From Otatea glauca (taxonomy: Eukaryota > Streptophyta > Magnoliopsida > Poales > Poaceae): a DNA stretch of 64,000 nt. Below, piece by piece: positions 24,401 to 35,900 of this stretch (its first letter is position 1; every line of letters begins with the position of its first letter). The position numbers and the translations under genes were made by a program. The notes beneath the pieces are model-generated. The model saw only the letters and a list, made by a program, of their open reading frames with translations, was not told where the DNA came from and did no database searches. The stretch covers positions 1,240,001 through 1,304,000 of the forward strand of contig CM070719.1 of assembly GCA_036346275.1 (NCBI GenBank). The letters are read 5' to 3'.

Positions 24401-24561
24401 TGTAAAAATAATATGTAATCTTACTTCATTGTGTAATAAAGTTTGTGTATGATCTGTGATAACAATTTGTATTTGTGCGTACTAGCTACGATCATGGGAC
24501 TAGTATCAGATGCACATGGTATCCATTTTTGGTATTGATTTATCAAAAATGGGGCCTCACA
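21481..24561 (+). mobile_element. Large LTR element, copy D (left-truncated, 3.1 kb)
   Basis: The right end (AAAAATGGGGCCTCACA at 24561) and the preceding 1.6 kb match the right ends of copies A and B, including GGCAATAGCCG, a CTCTGCAGAGTGTAAA block, a gAGTAC-type hairpin near 24205-24222, and the terminal hairpin at 24523-24552. A GC-rich block with CATATAAAA (21533) corresponds to the promoter block. The AT-rich left 0.8-1.1 kb is absent; at the junction is a short duplicated ATCGTATATATATGTGCTAT array (21370-21480). It is more diverged than A-C. It sits inside CACTA #2, between the second ORF and the protease fragment. Confidence 0.7.
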
Positions 24562-26397
24562 CTAGAGGGTTCTTTTTGTTTGAGATCTTTGGTGGTGGAG
24601 TAGGGCTTCGCGTGGAGCGGTGGAGACACGAGAGCCGCTGGTGGTGGAGTAGGGCTTCGCTCTGTTTTATTGGCGAGGCATTGCGTGGCGGTGACGTTGG
24701 AGGAGGCGTGGGTTGCCGTGGTGGAGATGACGCGTCCATAGCAAATGGAAATATGATGTACCGCTTTGCGCAAACGATGATATTGTGGAGGGCCTGTCCA
24801 AGCTTGGTCACGTCGTCGCCTCCAAAGAATATCGAGGTGAAGTTCTTCAAATCCGCTCAAGACCTCCTCCACCGCGATCTTTGAGTAACCCGGGTATCTC
24901 GTTGCGATGGAACATCCGCCCACTCCACCGGATATGCCATGCCGTAAGCCACCTTGATGGAGAGGTTACGCGATCAACGCAGCTCTCATGGCGGCGAACC
25001 TTATGTCATCCACGGGATAACGGATAGAAAGGTGTCCGCTTTAGGGGCCCGGTGGACGCCAGCAGCCTACTTCGCCGCGAGAGGGTCGATCACGGCGTCC
25101 ATGATTGCTCGGACCTAGTCCTTGAAGCTTGCCGAGGGCAATTTGTACTTGTTGCGCAACTATGTCGCCGATGCTAGCCTCAGGTTGCTCTAAGCTCTTG
25201 TTCCAATTGGTACACTTTACGTGATTCTCTTGATTTGCTTCTATGCCGCTCCTCAGACGTATGTGCGTCCTTAGCGAAACCATACTTCCACTGCGTCGGC
25301 TTGCCCATACCTCGTGTCCGTCACCGGTGCTCGGGGTTTTCAAGGGCATGTGTTAGCTCGTCATTCTCCTGTCTCGCACCAATGTACTGCCGAGATCGCT
25401 CAACACTTGTACAATCCTTTGGCCACCTCTTGTACTCTGGTGCCATCACCAAACCGCCATCATCGAAAGGCTCCCCATGACCCATGAACCAATTGCGCAG
25501 CGCTGTTCCTGAGAGCGGTAGTCGGTGTGGCGCCCTTCGCCATTAATTCTTCTTCCCGCTTCTCCCATTTTGGTACAACCTTGATGTAACCACGGTGCCA
25601 AGATGGTGGTGGTATTTCTTCATCCGTGAATTGGCCTTGTTCTTCCGACTCGCGGCCGCCCTCACCGACAAACTGAACTCCTCGAATGCTTCCCTGATCC
25701 GCCAACTTAGGAAATTGGTTGAAGTCGGGTCTTTCTCCTTCTCGCACGCACTTGCGGCCGAGAGACGCCTTCCAAGCCTGAAACATTGTTGCCATCTTCT
25801 TCAAGGTAAATTTCTTGGCCTTGTCTTCGGACCCTTGAGGAAATGTGAAATTTTCCTTAATATCTTGCCAGAGCAGGTCCTTGGTAGCTTGAGGAACTTC
25901 GGCCCATTTTCTGATGCTAATTGGGACGTGATCCCTCACGTGGTAACCGCAAGCGTTGTTGTACGGCCCAAATGCTAAAAGAGGGGCAACCGGCATCCCT
26001 TCGTTGTTAACATTGGTAAACACATGCTTCGTGGACGGCTTCTTGTTAGGTCCCCGATGCTTGGATTGGTTGCTCGATGCACGGGGCTTGAAATACATAA
26101 ACATATGTACAAACGTGTTAGAGTGTATTATATTAATGAATTGCGATTAATTAACATGTCTACGGGGATTATATTCTTCTGCCTGTACCTCATCCTGGCC
26201 AGAACAAGTGTTATCGGACTCAGCGGCTCCCGCGTCAATGGCTTCATCACCGCAATCAACGGCCTCACCGAACCACCATTAACCCCAATGGCAGCAGCGG
26301 CGTTACCATCACCTTCGATGGTACCCAGCGCGATGGAGTCCAACAGGAACTGTTCTCCCTCATCGAAAGTAGGGTCACCACGTCCTGGTTGCGCCAT
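24543..26397 (-). pseudogene. Second En/Spm ORF (Transposase_24-like), CACTA #2
   Basis: The likely start is at 26397 (MAQPGRGDPTFDEGEQFLLD), with a frameshift inside this first exon, then an intron ending near 26090. The longest intact block (26104-25460) reads RGPNKKPSTKHVFTNVN, ACGYHVRDHVPISIRKWAEV, and a WQDIKENFTFPQ...MFQAWKASLGRK region. This resembles the plant En/Spm transposase family Transposase_24, thought to act beside TNP2 by binding the subterminal repeats. The C-terminal part follows in other frames: the ENDELTHALENPEH helix near 25360, a basic SRHRS/SIGDIVAQQVQIALG helix (25349-25041), and the VAEEVLSGFEELHLDIL tail near 24860. At least three frameshifts make it a pseudogene. 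The C-terminal part is the same one fused to DUF4218 in CACTA #1. Confidence 0.7.
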
Positions 26398-26399
26398 CT

Positions 26400-27560
26400 C
26401 TACTAATTCCGCAAAAATGTTGACATAAATATCATATTACTTTGAAACAACCATATTACATATTACAACACAAGCATATTATTACATAAATTTCTACAGC
26501 AAGCATTAAGTACTACGGCGTGTTGGAACTAGCCCAAGGATCAAACACGAACTCGTGGACACAAGAACAAGAAATACACCAAGAACATACACACAGGGAC
26601 TATGTGTCAAAAGTAAATGTGCAACATTGACCGTGTTTGATCCTTGTGTTGTATAAAACTATAATCGGGGGCAACGCTAGGATCATGTGCCTTTCTATTA
26701 GAACAAGAGGTCATATTAGTTAGTCGCTTTGATCGTGATGATTAGATCTATCTGGTAGAACCCTACATGCTAGTTTACGATCTTGAACATATATCGTGCC
26801 AATTATCACAAACTAGGAATGTTTCTTTAAACGAAGAATATAGGCGATAATCTTTGATTGGCTAGGAGCATTTGCTTAATGATATTTGTTATAGAGATTT
26901 ATATATATACACGCATACATAAACACAGAGGAGCCTCGTGCCCATATCATTACGTGTCAAAAAAGAATGTAACGAGGCCGTGTGTAGTCCCGATTCCATA
27001 TACGTCTTGAAGCGACATAACATGAAGAGAGTATATATGTAAGTTCATCTGTGGTATAAATGACTGTCCAACACTGCATTGGACAATGACAAGGCACTTA
27101 TTTAGTTATTTTACAATGAGAAGAATCAAAAGTTTAGCAAGTCACGGTTTACGTGCCGACTTACGATGAGTTTTGCAAGAAAAGTAGTCTAAATCAGAAA
27201 CTTCTAAAGCATGTGACGAGTAAAACTAAGCGAAGTTATATGACCAACCAAACAGATAAAATTATCAACCTGGATTTGTATATGAATTCTACCTAAAATT
27301 GATATGCAAAACTAAATAAAAACTAACAATGAAAATTAACATAGATTTGAAATAAAAATTAGATGAAATTAGTAGTTAAATTAATATACAAATCCTAAAC
27401 TAGAACTGAAATTCAAAATTAAATAAAAAACAACAAAATAATAAAAAGAAAATATGCATTGTTCTGTAATTCCATACTAAGTGAAAAATATACATTTTGG
27501 TTTAATTTAAAATTAAAATTTCAAGCAAGCACAGCACTTGTGGGCATTTCACCAAACATG
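26400..27560. other. AT-rich, apparently intronic or leader region in CACTA #2
   Basis: Between the promoter-like block (27560-27950) and the second-ORF start (26397). It is AT-rich, with no ORF similar to known proteins. It could be a long first intron of the second CACTA gene. Nothing else was seen in it. Confidence 0.4.
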
Positions 27561-27939
27561 TGGTGGGCAGCCGAACTAGAGAGGGAGGACGACACGTGCA
27601 CTCAAATACCTCGGTCCTCCTGGGTGGACGGCGGTGTGGCGGCGCTTTGGTGGCGGAGTAGGCGTCGGCGGGGTGGTAGAGAAGGCTTCGGCGGCCGAGG
27701 TGGAGTGACAGTGGCGACGAGGGCAGCTAAGCGACGCGGTGGATCAAGTCGGCGAGGTGGTGAGTAGGAGTCGGAGAGGTGGCGGAGGAGGCCGACGGCG
27801 TCGATGAGGATGGCGACGCGGGGTCTGGACGGAGGCGACGGCGGCGGCGGCCGGAGAGAGACAGGAGCTGCAGCGGCGCGCGGGGGGGTCGACCGGGACT
27901 TAGAAAATTTCGGGTGTGAGAAAAGGGCGGGGCGTTTCA

Positions 27940-27950
27940 AATTTATACAG
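27940..27950 (-). promoter_or_regulatory. TATA box for the second CACTA #2 gene
   Basis: On the minus strand CTGTATAAATTT lies about 15 bases downstream of the internal AAGCGGTT array and is followed by a GC-rich leader (27900-27560). The order motif array, TATA, GC-rich leader copies the 5' end of the whole element, so this is a plausible internal promoter driving the 26397-24543 ORF. Its activity is inferred. Confidence 0.5.
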
Positions 27951-27954
27951 GGAG

Positions 27955-28285
27955 CACTTCTACAAACGGTTCTAATAACCAACCGCTTGTAGCAAATCTC
28001 TACAAGCGGTTTTAGAACCAACCGCTTGTAGAGGGATGACTTCTACAAGCGGTTCGTAGAACGAACCGCTTGTAGAATATCTCTACAAGCGGATTTAGAT
28101 AAACCCGCTTGTAGAGGGATGACTTCTACAAGCGGTTGGTGTTCCTAACCGCTTCGAATAGTCCACTCTAGAAGCGGTTCTTTTCTAAAACCGCTTCAAT
28201 GTTGCGCTCTAGAAGCGGTTCTTATTACTAACCGCTTTACGAATGTTGCGCTCTAGAAGCGGTTCTTTTCTCAAACCGCTTGAGC
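27955..28285. repeat. Internal array of CACTA subterminal-type motifs
   Basis: About a dozen AAGCGGTT/AACCGCTT motifs in inverted pairs. The half nearer the second promoter uses the CTACAAGCGG version and the other half the CTAGAAGCGG version, so both end-types occur side by side. Such motifs are normally confined to the element ends. Confidence 0.85.
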
Positions 28286-28289
28286 TTTA

Positions 28290-28690
28290 ATTTCATAATT
28301 TTTAAAGAGTGCTTTTAGACTACGCTTTCATTTCATAATTTTTAAAAATGCTTTTAGCAATTTACTTTCATTCTATATTTTTGAAAAACTTTTAGCACTT
28401 CGGGCCATTTCGAATTTTTAAAAATGCTTTTAGCACTTGATTTCATTTCGTAATTTTTAAAAATGCTTTTAGCACTTGATTTCATTTCGAATTTTTAAAA
28501 ATGTTTTTAGCAATTTAGTTTCATTCTATATTTTTGAAAAACTTTTAGCACTTGATTTCATTTCGAATTTTAAAAAGCTTTTAGAACTTTACTTTCATTC
28601 CATAATTTTCACAAAATGCTTTGATCACTTTAGTTTCATTCCAGAATTTTGGCACTTTACATTCATTCCAAATAAACACTTCATACTTTA
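28290..28690. repeat. AT-rich degenerate tandem repeat in CACTA #2
   Basis: Eight or more degenerate copies of a unit of about 45-55 bp containing TTTCATTTCRWAATTTTTAAAA and ATGCTTTTAGCACTT words. It lies between the TNP2 gene end and the internal motif array. Confidence 0.8.
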
Positions 28691-28889
28691 AAAGACTTAC
28701 ATATACATAGTTCATACAATAGGGGTACATCTTAAGTAGTAACGTACTTTGTCTTTACAAGTGTTCCTTCATTATGATCGCGACGTATGAAAGGAGTATC
28801 CACGTCTGTGTCATTGAAGAGGCTTATGTCGACATCCACAAATGAAAGGAGGGATCTCGTCGAATCGACTATACTCTTCCTCGTGCGTG

Positions 28890-31800
28890 ACGCCCTCAAC
28901 TCCAACAATCCTTCGCTTGCCTTGTAGAACCACATGTCGCTTGGCTTAGTACTACAATCTTTCGCTTGTCCTTATGCTTCTTAGGTTTGCTTGACATGTC
29001 CATTACGTAGAAGACCTGTCTCACATCGTTCGCGAGGACGAACGGTTCGCGCCTATAGCCGACTTGCATGAGGTCCACGATTGTCATACCGTATTTGTCT
29101 ACCTTCACACCGCTTGAAGTCAGTTTGACCCATTGGCACTTAAATAGAAGGACCTTCAAAGGTCCATAGTCAAGCTCCCATATCTCTTCTATGAAACCAT
29201 AATATGTATCCACCTTGCCTTTGTTGTCTTCGGCGTCTATACGGACACCGCTATTTTGGTTGGTGCTCTTGTTATCCTGCGATCTGGTGTAAAATGTGTA
29301 ACCATTTATCTCGCACTTTGAATGTCACGATTTCACTAGATGGTCCCCGAGCCAAGCGTTGCAACTGTTCATTGTCTGACCCTTTCAAAAGGATGTACTT
29401 TTGTAACCAAGCGCCGAAAGAATCCATGTGCTTCAGTGTTATCCAATCCTCAGACCTCCCCGGGAAATCGCGGCGTAGAATACTCTTGTGCTCAAGGACA
29501 TACGGGGCCACTATAGTTGATTGTTTCAAAACCGTGAAATGTGCTTGCTTAAATGTAAGAAGATCATTGCATGCAATTGCTTTCCTTCCTAGTGTCCCTT
29601 TTCCCCGTAGCCTCCCCTCATGGCGTGATATAGGGACGCCGATCGGGTTTAGATCATTAATGTAATCCACACAAAACTCAATCACCTCCTCTGTCCCATA
29701 ACCCTCGGCAATGCATCCTTCCGGACGAGAACGGTTACGAACATACTTCTTTAGCACACTCATGTACCTCTCGAAAGGGAACATGTTGTGTAGATACACG
29801 GTCCAAGGATACCTATCTCTTTGACAAGGTGAACAAAGGAGATGAACTATAATATCAAAGAATGCAAGAGGAAAGATCATCTCAAGACTAACCAAACTTT
29901 GTACCACGTCATCCTGCAGACTTACTTAGTTTATCCGGGTCGATGACCTTCTCGTGAAATCGCGTTGAAAAAGAACACAGCTTTGTGATTATCCTCGTAC
30001 CCACTCGGGCAAGATGCCTCTCACGACCATCGAGCAATCGTGTCATTAACACAAGTCACCATGGGATTTCATGTGTACGATTTTATTCTCTTCGTGTTTA
30101 CGAGTCTCTTTACATTCGAGGAGTATCCTAAGGGACCTTCACACTGCTCAGAACTCTATCACGCTTTTTTCTCTTCTTTGCTTAGAGTGTAGCTCGCAGG
30201 ATGTAGGTAATGTTGTCCTTTCTCTCTCTTTTCGGATGTAGGTCGCTCCTCGCCCAAGAGTTTAAGGTCCTTCCGAGCTTGCAGTGTATCTTTCGATTTT
30301 TCGTACATATCTATGTAGCCTAGCAGTTCAAGGGACATTCTTCGTGATGTGCATGAAGTCAAGTGAGTGACGAACCTCCATAACTTCCCAATAAGGCAAG
30401 TCCCAAAATATTGACTTCTTCTTCCACATGGGTGCATGACCATCCTCATTTTGCACATGTTTGCTTCCGTAACCCTTTCCAAATACTACTTTCAAATCCT
30501 TTACCATAGCAAACACACGTGGCCCACTACGATGCCGAGGCCTTGCACGAAGGTCCGTTGCTGCTAAATTTCCCCGCCTTCCTTCCGCAACGGGTGACTC
30601 GTAAGAAGAAACCTACGGTGACCCATGTACACAACCTTCCGAGTTTTTTCGTGCACGTGCCGTCCGTTTCATCTAAGCAATCGGATGCGTGCTCTATATC
30701 CTTTGATAGTTAGGCCGACAGTTACCGAGAGCAAAGCGCCGTTGATTGTTACAAATAACAATGCACATAGGTGGAATACTCCCTTTGTACTCATCCCATA
30801 CCCTTGCACCATCGTCCCACAACGTCACAAGATCTTCAATCAATGGTTTCAGGTAGACATCGATGTCATTTCCGGGTTGCTTGGGGCCTTGGATCAACAA
30901 CGGCATCATGATATACTTTCGCTTCATGCACAGCTATGGAGGAATGTTATAGATACATAGTGTAACGGGCCAGGTGCTATGGCTGCTGCTCAATTCTCCG
31001 AATAGATTCATCCCATCGGTACTCAACCCAAACCATATGTTTCTCACCTCATCTGCGAAGTCCGGGTACGTCCGGTCGACTTTCCTCCACTGTGAGCCAT
31101 CTGCAGGGTGTCTAAGCATCCCGTCGTCCTTACGCTCTTCTTTGTGCCAACGCATCATCCGGGCATGCGCTTTGTTAGCAAACATACGTTTCAATCGGGG
31201 ATCACAGGAAATACCACAACACTTTAGCCGGAGGTCTCTTCTTCTTACGCTCCCCATCTATTTCACTGGATCGCCACGCTTCACCTTATACCGTGATTCT
31301 CTCGCACACTGGACAAACATCCAAATCGGCATACTCATTACGATACAGATACAATCAATAGGACATGCGTGTATCTTCACGTACTTCTAATCCCAAAGGA
31401 TGCACGACTTGCTTGGCTTCATATGTAGATTCGGCAGAGTGTTATCTTACGAAGCAACTTCTTTACGAGTGATAACACCTCATCGAATCCCTTATCCGAC
31501 ACACCATTTCTAGCCTTCCATTGCATGAGTTCCAGGTGTGGTACGCAGCTTTTTGTGGCCCCGCCTACGCTTTGGGTACAAAGGAGTTCTGTGGTCCTCT
31601 AACATGCGCTGGAACTTCTCGAATCGCCTTTCATCCGTAGTCTCCTCTCCGCACGCAAAGATCTGGTCTAGCTCATCATCACCAAAGTCACCAAGTGTTT
31701 CTTCCACGGAATAGTATTGCGTGTCGTCCGGATATTTGTTGAATCCATCTTCCTCTTCCTCGCCTTCTTCATCGCCTTCCGGCTAATCACCTCAACTTCG

Positions 31801-32024
31801 CCATGGTTGCTCCAACAGTATAGTTTGGCATGAAACCTCTCATGATCAAGTGGTTCATAACTTGCCATCGCTGGGAGTGCTCCTTCTCGTTCTTGCAATC
31901 TACACACGGACAACATATGAAGTCGCTCGAGGCAAGAATGCAACGGCCGCATCGAGAAAAGCTCAGACGCCATCAATGAACTCTCTCGGCGACGGTTCGC
32001 ATTGTACATCCATTGTCGATTCAT
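28890..32024 (-). pseudogene. TNP2-type transposase (CACTA #2)
   Basis: Domains in order, read down the minus strand: the transposase-associated N-terminal domain (32024 to about 31800; MNRQWMYNANRR start, cysteine-rich CCPCVDCKNEKEH-type region now frameshifted, ASYEPLDHERFHAKLYCWSN seen in a shifted frame); helical and zinc-ribbon parts (about 31700-31240); the TNP2/Transposase_21 core (31230-30160; DEVRNIWFGLSTDGMNLFGE, MKRKYIMMPLLIQGPKQPGN, DLPYWEVMEVRHSLDFMHIT); DUF4218 (29907-29480; MFPFERYMSVLKKYVRNRSR, CIAEGYGTEEVIEFC); and DUF4216 (about 29280-28980; YYGFIEEIWELDYGPLKVLL, QVGYRREPFVLANDVRQVFY). It would cut and rejoin CACTA termini. Several frameshifts break it (for example near 31790, 31510, 31260, 30700 and 29260), so it is probably inactive. 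It retains more domains than CACTA #1. Confidence 0.88.
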
Positions 32025-32659
32025 CTATACCAAGTTATAATTTCATTAAAAATTATAACAAATTCCGTTAGAAAAATTATAACCTAACTTAAATTTCGTA
32101 ACATTTAAACCCAACAAAAAACTCCACCTACACCGTCATCCAATTAAAGACCTACCTTTCTAATTATTTTGTATCCCTTCCTACCTTTGTAATTATTTTT
32201 TATCCTTTTACATGTTTTTCTATTTTATTTCATACACCAATAATTACTTCCTTGCAATGTTGTACCTAGATCTCTCCCAATATTGTGATATTTAAGATTC
32301 TAAAGCTAACAACCACATAGATCTAAAGCTTCCAATCACCTTTACCTTGTAATGTCATATTTTGAACTAGATCTCCATCTACATCTTCATACAACAATAA
32401 AACAAGGCACGGAAAACAAATTTTCGATAATGCTTAAAAAGTTCAAGATCTCCATTGAAAAAAATAGCAATATCTAGGTGAGAAGGATGTTCACATGATG
32501 TTACTAACTTTGAAACACTTAATTTAGAGCTAATCACCTCCAATTAAAAATTTGGACAGCACCTCCCAAGAACAAAGACTTGGTCGGCCTTCTCTGCTCG
32601 ATCGTATTCGCACTTCTGCCGCATGGAGGAAGAAGGGTTTAAATGCGCTGCGGGAGAGG

Positions 32660-32895
32660 CTTCGAGCGCGTTGGAGACACGAACCGCTTACGAAGGTTGC
32701 GTTCTAGAAGCGGTTCTTTTCTCAAACCGCTTCAAAATCGAAGCGGTTTGAGAAAAGAACCGCTTCTAGAACGCAACCTTCGAAGCGGTTCGTGTTTCCA
32801 ACCGCTTCTGGAAGCCCTCTCCGGACCGTTGCCAACGAACCGCTTCTGGTGCGAAGATCACAACGGGTTCGCACCAAACCGCTTCTAATAGGCCG
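32660..32895. repeat. CACTA #2 5' subterminal repeats with a near-perfect palindrome
   Basis: AAGCGGTT motifs in both orientations. 32691-32733 and 32740-32782 are perfect 43-bp inverted arms around a 6-base centre (AAAATC). The symmetry extends outward to about 32670 and 32801 with only one extra base and one mismatch. Further motifs follow up to the terminal repeat. Confidence 0.95.
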
Positions 32896-32925
32896 GTTGT
32901 GATGCCCAGTTCTGTAGTAGAGACT

Positions 32926-35900
32926 GAAATGTTGGAAACATGTGTAATATTTAAATTCTAGATTTTATTACGAGACAAAAATACAAAAGTGTAGATATAC
33001 ATAAATCAACAGACAACACATTATACTTCAAAATATGCTTAAGAATTGAAAATAATAGAAGTCGATCGGTCACATGAACGACTTATAATTTGGGCTTGAT
33101 AAAGAACAGGAAACAGCGTAGACGTAAGTAGTCGACATTGAGAGAGAAGCCGATTGGTCACGCGGATGCGCTACCTAGTGTACCCATGGTCTGGCAGCTT
33201 GGGTGCTCGGTGGAGCCGCTTCGCGTGCTGGATCCGACCGCTAGGAGCCAGAGGAACACTAAACACACGCCGCAGATCCGGCCACGTGGTTGTGGGATCT
33301 AATTAGTGGCAGTATTACAAGTAGCACTATGGAGATCTGTCGACGGCGATGAGTGAATGGACTTGGCTGCCTTGGGGGCTAGATCTAGCCGCGGTGAGGA
33401 CGACGGATCTGTCACCGGCAAAAGGTAGGGGTGGTAGGAGGGTTGTGCGAGAGAGAGAGGGCCCGTGGTTGAGCGGGGAAGGAAATGGGAAGAGTGATCT
33501 TTGTTTTCTAAAGTTTTTATTATTATTGGAAGGTACCATAAAATTACCTTTAAAATCTTGTAACTCTTAGTACCTTTAGTCTTTAAACTTTTGATACATC
33601 TTAGTACTAACTCAATGTATATTTTAGCACCTCTCAAAAATGGTAAACAATCTCAATACATGTCATTTTAGCTTTCAAATTTTATTTCTAAATACATGTC
33701 ATTCTACAATTTCAATATGACTTTTTACTATTTATCCAAATATACCCTTTCCCTTTAGCTATCTATAATATCATTTACTATCATGTACTAAAATAAGACA
33801 TCATCTAAAGATATAATAAAGAGGGGTAATGCAATCTTTTATAGATATGCTTTTCTTAAGACGACAGATGGTGAGGGGAGAGAGATGAGACGACGGAGGC
33901 GCGAGGAGATGACGACTGTGCTGCATGGGTCATGGGAGAAGTCAAAGGAGAGAGGTAATATTTGACGATGGGCTGGTCCACTGGGGTAAAGAAGTTGATG
34001 ATGGATGTAGATATGATATTTCTATATGAAAGGATCGCTTTTGTGTCGGACTAACCTAGGCACAGTTCAATCGGTTGTGCCGGTCTGACCATTGTGCCGA
34101 GTTTGCATGCCTGGCACGGCGCCGTCCCAGCCCAAAGACATTCGTATTATGCTGTATTTTAGGCAGTGCTGAGTCGGTGGTACCAAGAGCCAGAGCAAAA
34201 AGGCACGATCCATTGCCCATATCCAGTGACTTAATTCACTAATAGGACCAGTGGCTTTTTGTGATTCAACCTCGAGATCACAAAAAAGAACCCAAAGATA
34301 ACATTGGAGGAGAACAAGATGGGAACTACCAAAGGAACCTATAATTAAACACGAGGACGTCTTTCTTGACACGGTAGCCTAATGGCAAAGGCAAACATGT
34401 ACGTAGGAGGCCAAAGAGGGGCACTACATGAGCATGACCCATAATTGCCATGGGCCCCTGAACTTACAAACGAGTCCCCCAAACCCTGGCTAGAGAGAAG
34501 AAAAGAGGAGATTAAAGGTAATCGCCTCACTTTACACTGAAACCAAAAGAGATGGATGGATGGATGGATGGATGGATGGATAGAGAGATCCAATGTACAT
34601 GACCCCTCCGGATTTGTGTCCCCTGACAGCCCTTGTCCTCTCTCTTTCTCTCCCTCAGGGGAAATTAATTAATTAATGTAGCCATGGCATGGCCCTCCTC
34701 TACCAACATATTACCTGTTTGCTTTTGTTAGCTTGATTTGTCCATTTACTAGTATCACTATTCTAGTGGTAGCTATATATATATAGCCCACAGCTCAAGC
34801 TAGTTCGCCGTCCTATGTCTATGTGCATGCCTTGTTTGTTTGTGTGTTGCTGGTGCATGTGACTAGATCTTCTATCTCAAGCTTGGTTATTAATTGGGTT
34901 AATTAGTTCATGCCTCTAGCTTACGTCTGCTGTTTTGCTCTCCATGAAGCATACGAACTGAAGAGCATGCATCCATGATCGAAGCTCCTATTTTCATTGT
35001 CAAAGCTAGCACAAAGAAGGGCCCATGCATCTTTGGTCTAGAAGATTCCAAACGATTTGTTCCACTTAGCTGCAATTTTTCGTTAAATCTGTGCGTTCCA
35101 GACAGGCTTGAGCCATGCATAAATTACAAAGAAATATCCTTTTGTAGTACCAATTAAGCTTTTTCTGTGACCAAGTTATGTGGCAAGCTAAGCAGAACGT
35201 AAGAAGATGCACGCACGTTCATGATGATGTATTTGCAGAGGATAACGGCAGAGAAGATCCGAAGCTCCTAGGTAATTAAGCAATTGAGCAATAAATTAAA
35301 TTTGAGGCTTAACCGAAGCCAACAAACAAATGAGAAGGGAAGGGTTGGTTGGTTGGTTGGTTGGTTGCATATATGTTTGCATGCCGGCGCGGCCAAGTCT
35401 GCATATATATTTTTCTTCTTCTTCTCTTCTCTCTTTTAGAGGAGCATAGCATCCCATACATGGTTCAAGCAGTTGAAGGTCCACCACATCACATGGTGCC
35501 CTTTCCCATGCAAACTTTTGTCTCCTTTCTTCCTCCTCCCTCAGCACACTGTCTCGCACACAAACCAGGAAACTTATGCCTCCTGCATGAAGGTTAGTCT
35601 CAACACCACGTATACGTTAATGCCATCCTATTCCTACACCAAGCCTACACCGACAAATAGTCGTCGTTTTCAACGTCAACACGATCTCTAAAACACAGCT
35701 TTAATTACTAATTTTTATTATAATATATTTTTAAAACCTAATAAAATTATAATATTATGAAAAGTATTTTTGAGACAAATCTACACTAGGATTTTCATGT
35801 ATCCTAATTAAATATTCAAAGTTTATAAACTTATAATACAGAGGGAGAACCGTACTAGCTAGCTAGCGGTGTCTTCTTCCTAGCTTGGATTGATTTCTGT

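Larger units (their letters stand above)
20250..32922 (-). mobile_element. CACTA (En/Spm) transposon #2, nearly complete
   Basis: The left terminus CACTACTGCGGATCGGGCAT (20250) and the right terminus, whose complement reads CTCTACTACAGAACTGGGCA (32922; one base off CACTA), form the terminal inverted repeats. ACT flanks both ends (20247-20249 and 32923-32925). In the minus orientation the order is: 5' subterminal repeats (32895-32660), TNP2 pseudogene (32024-28890), AT-rich tandem repeats, an internal subterminal-type array (28285-27955), a TATA box and GC-rich leader, a second En/Spm ORF (26397-24543), LTR insertion D (24561 to about 21481), a Ulp1-like protease fragment (21293-20761), and 3' subterminal repeats (20515-20270). 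It is the fuller relative of CACTA #1. Confidence 0.9.

Noticed and set aside
27602..28021. A 139-codon Pro/Arg-rich frame on the minus strand of CACTA #2
   Set aside because: It runs from the subterminal motif array through the TATA box into a GC-rich leader, so it is unlikely to be coding.
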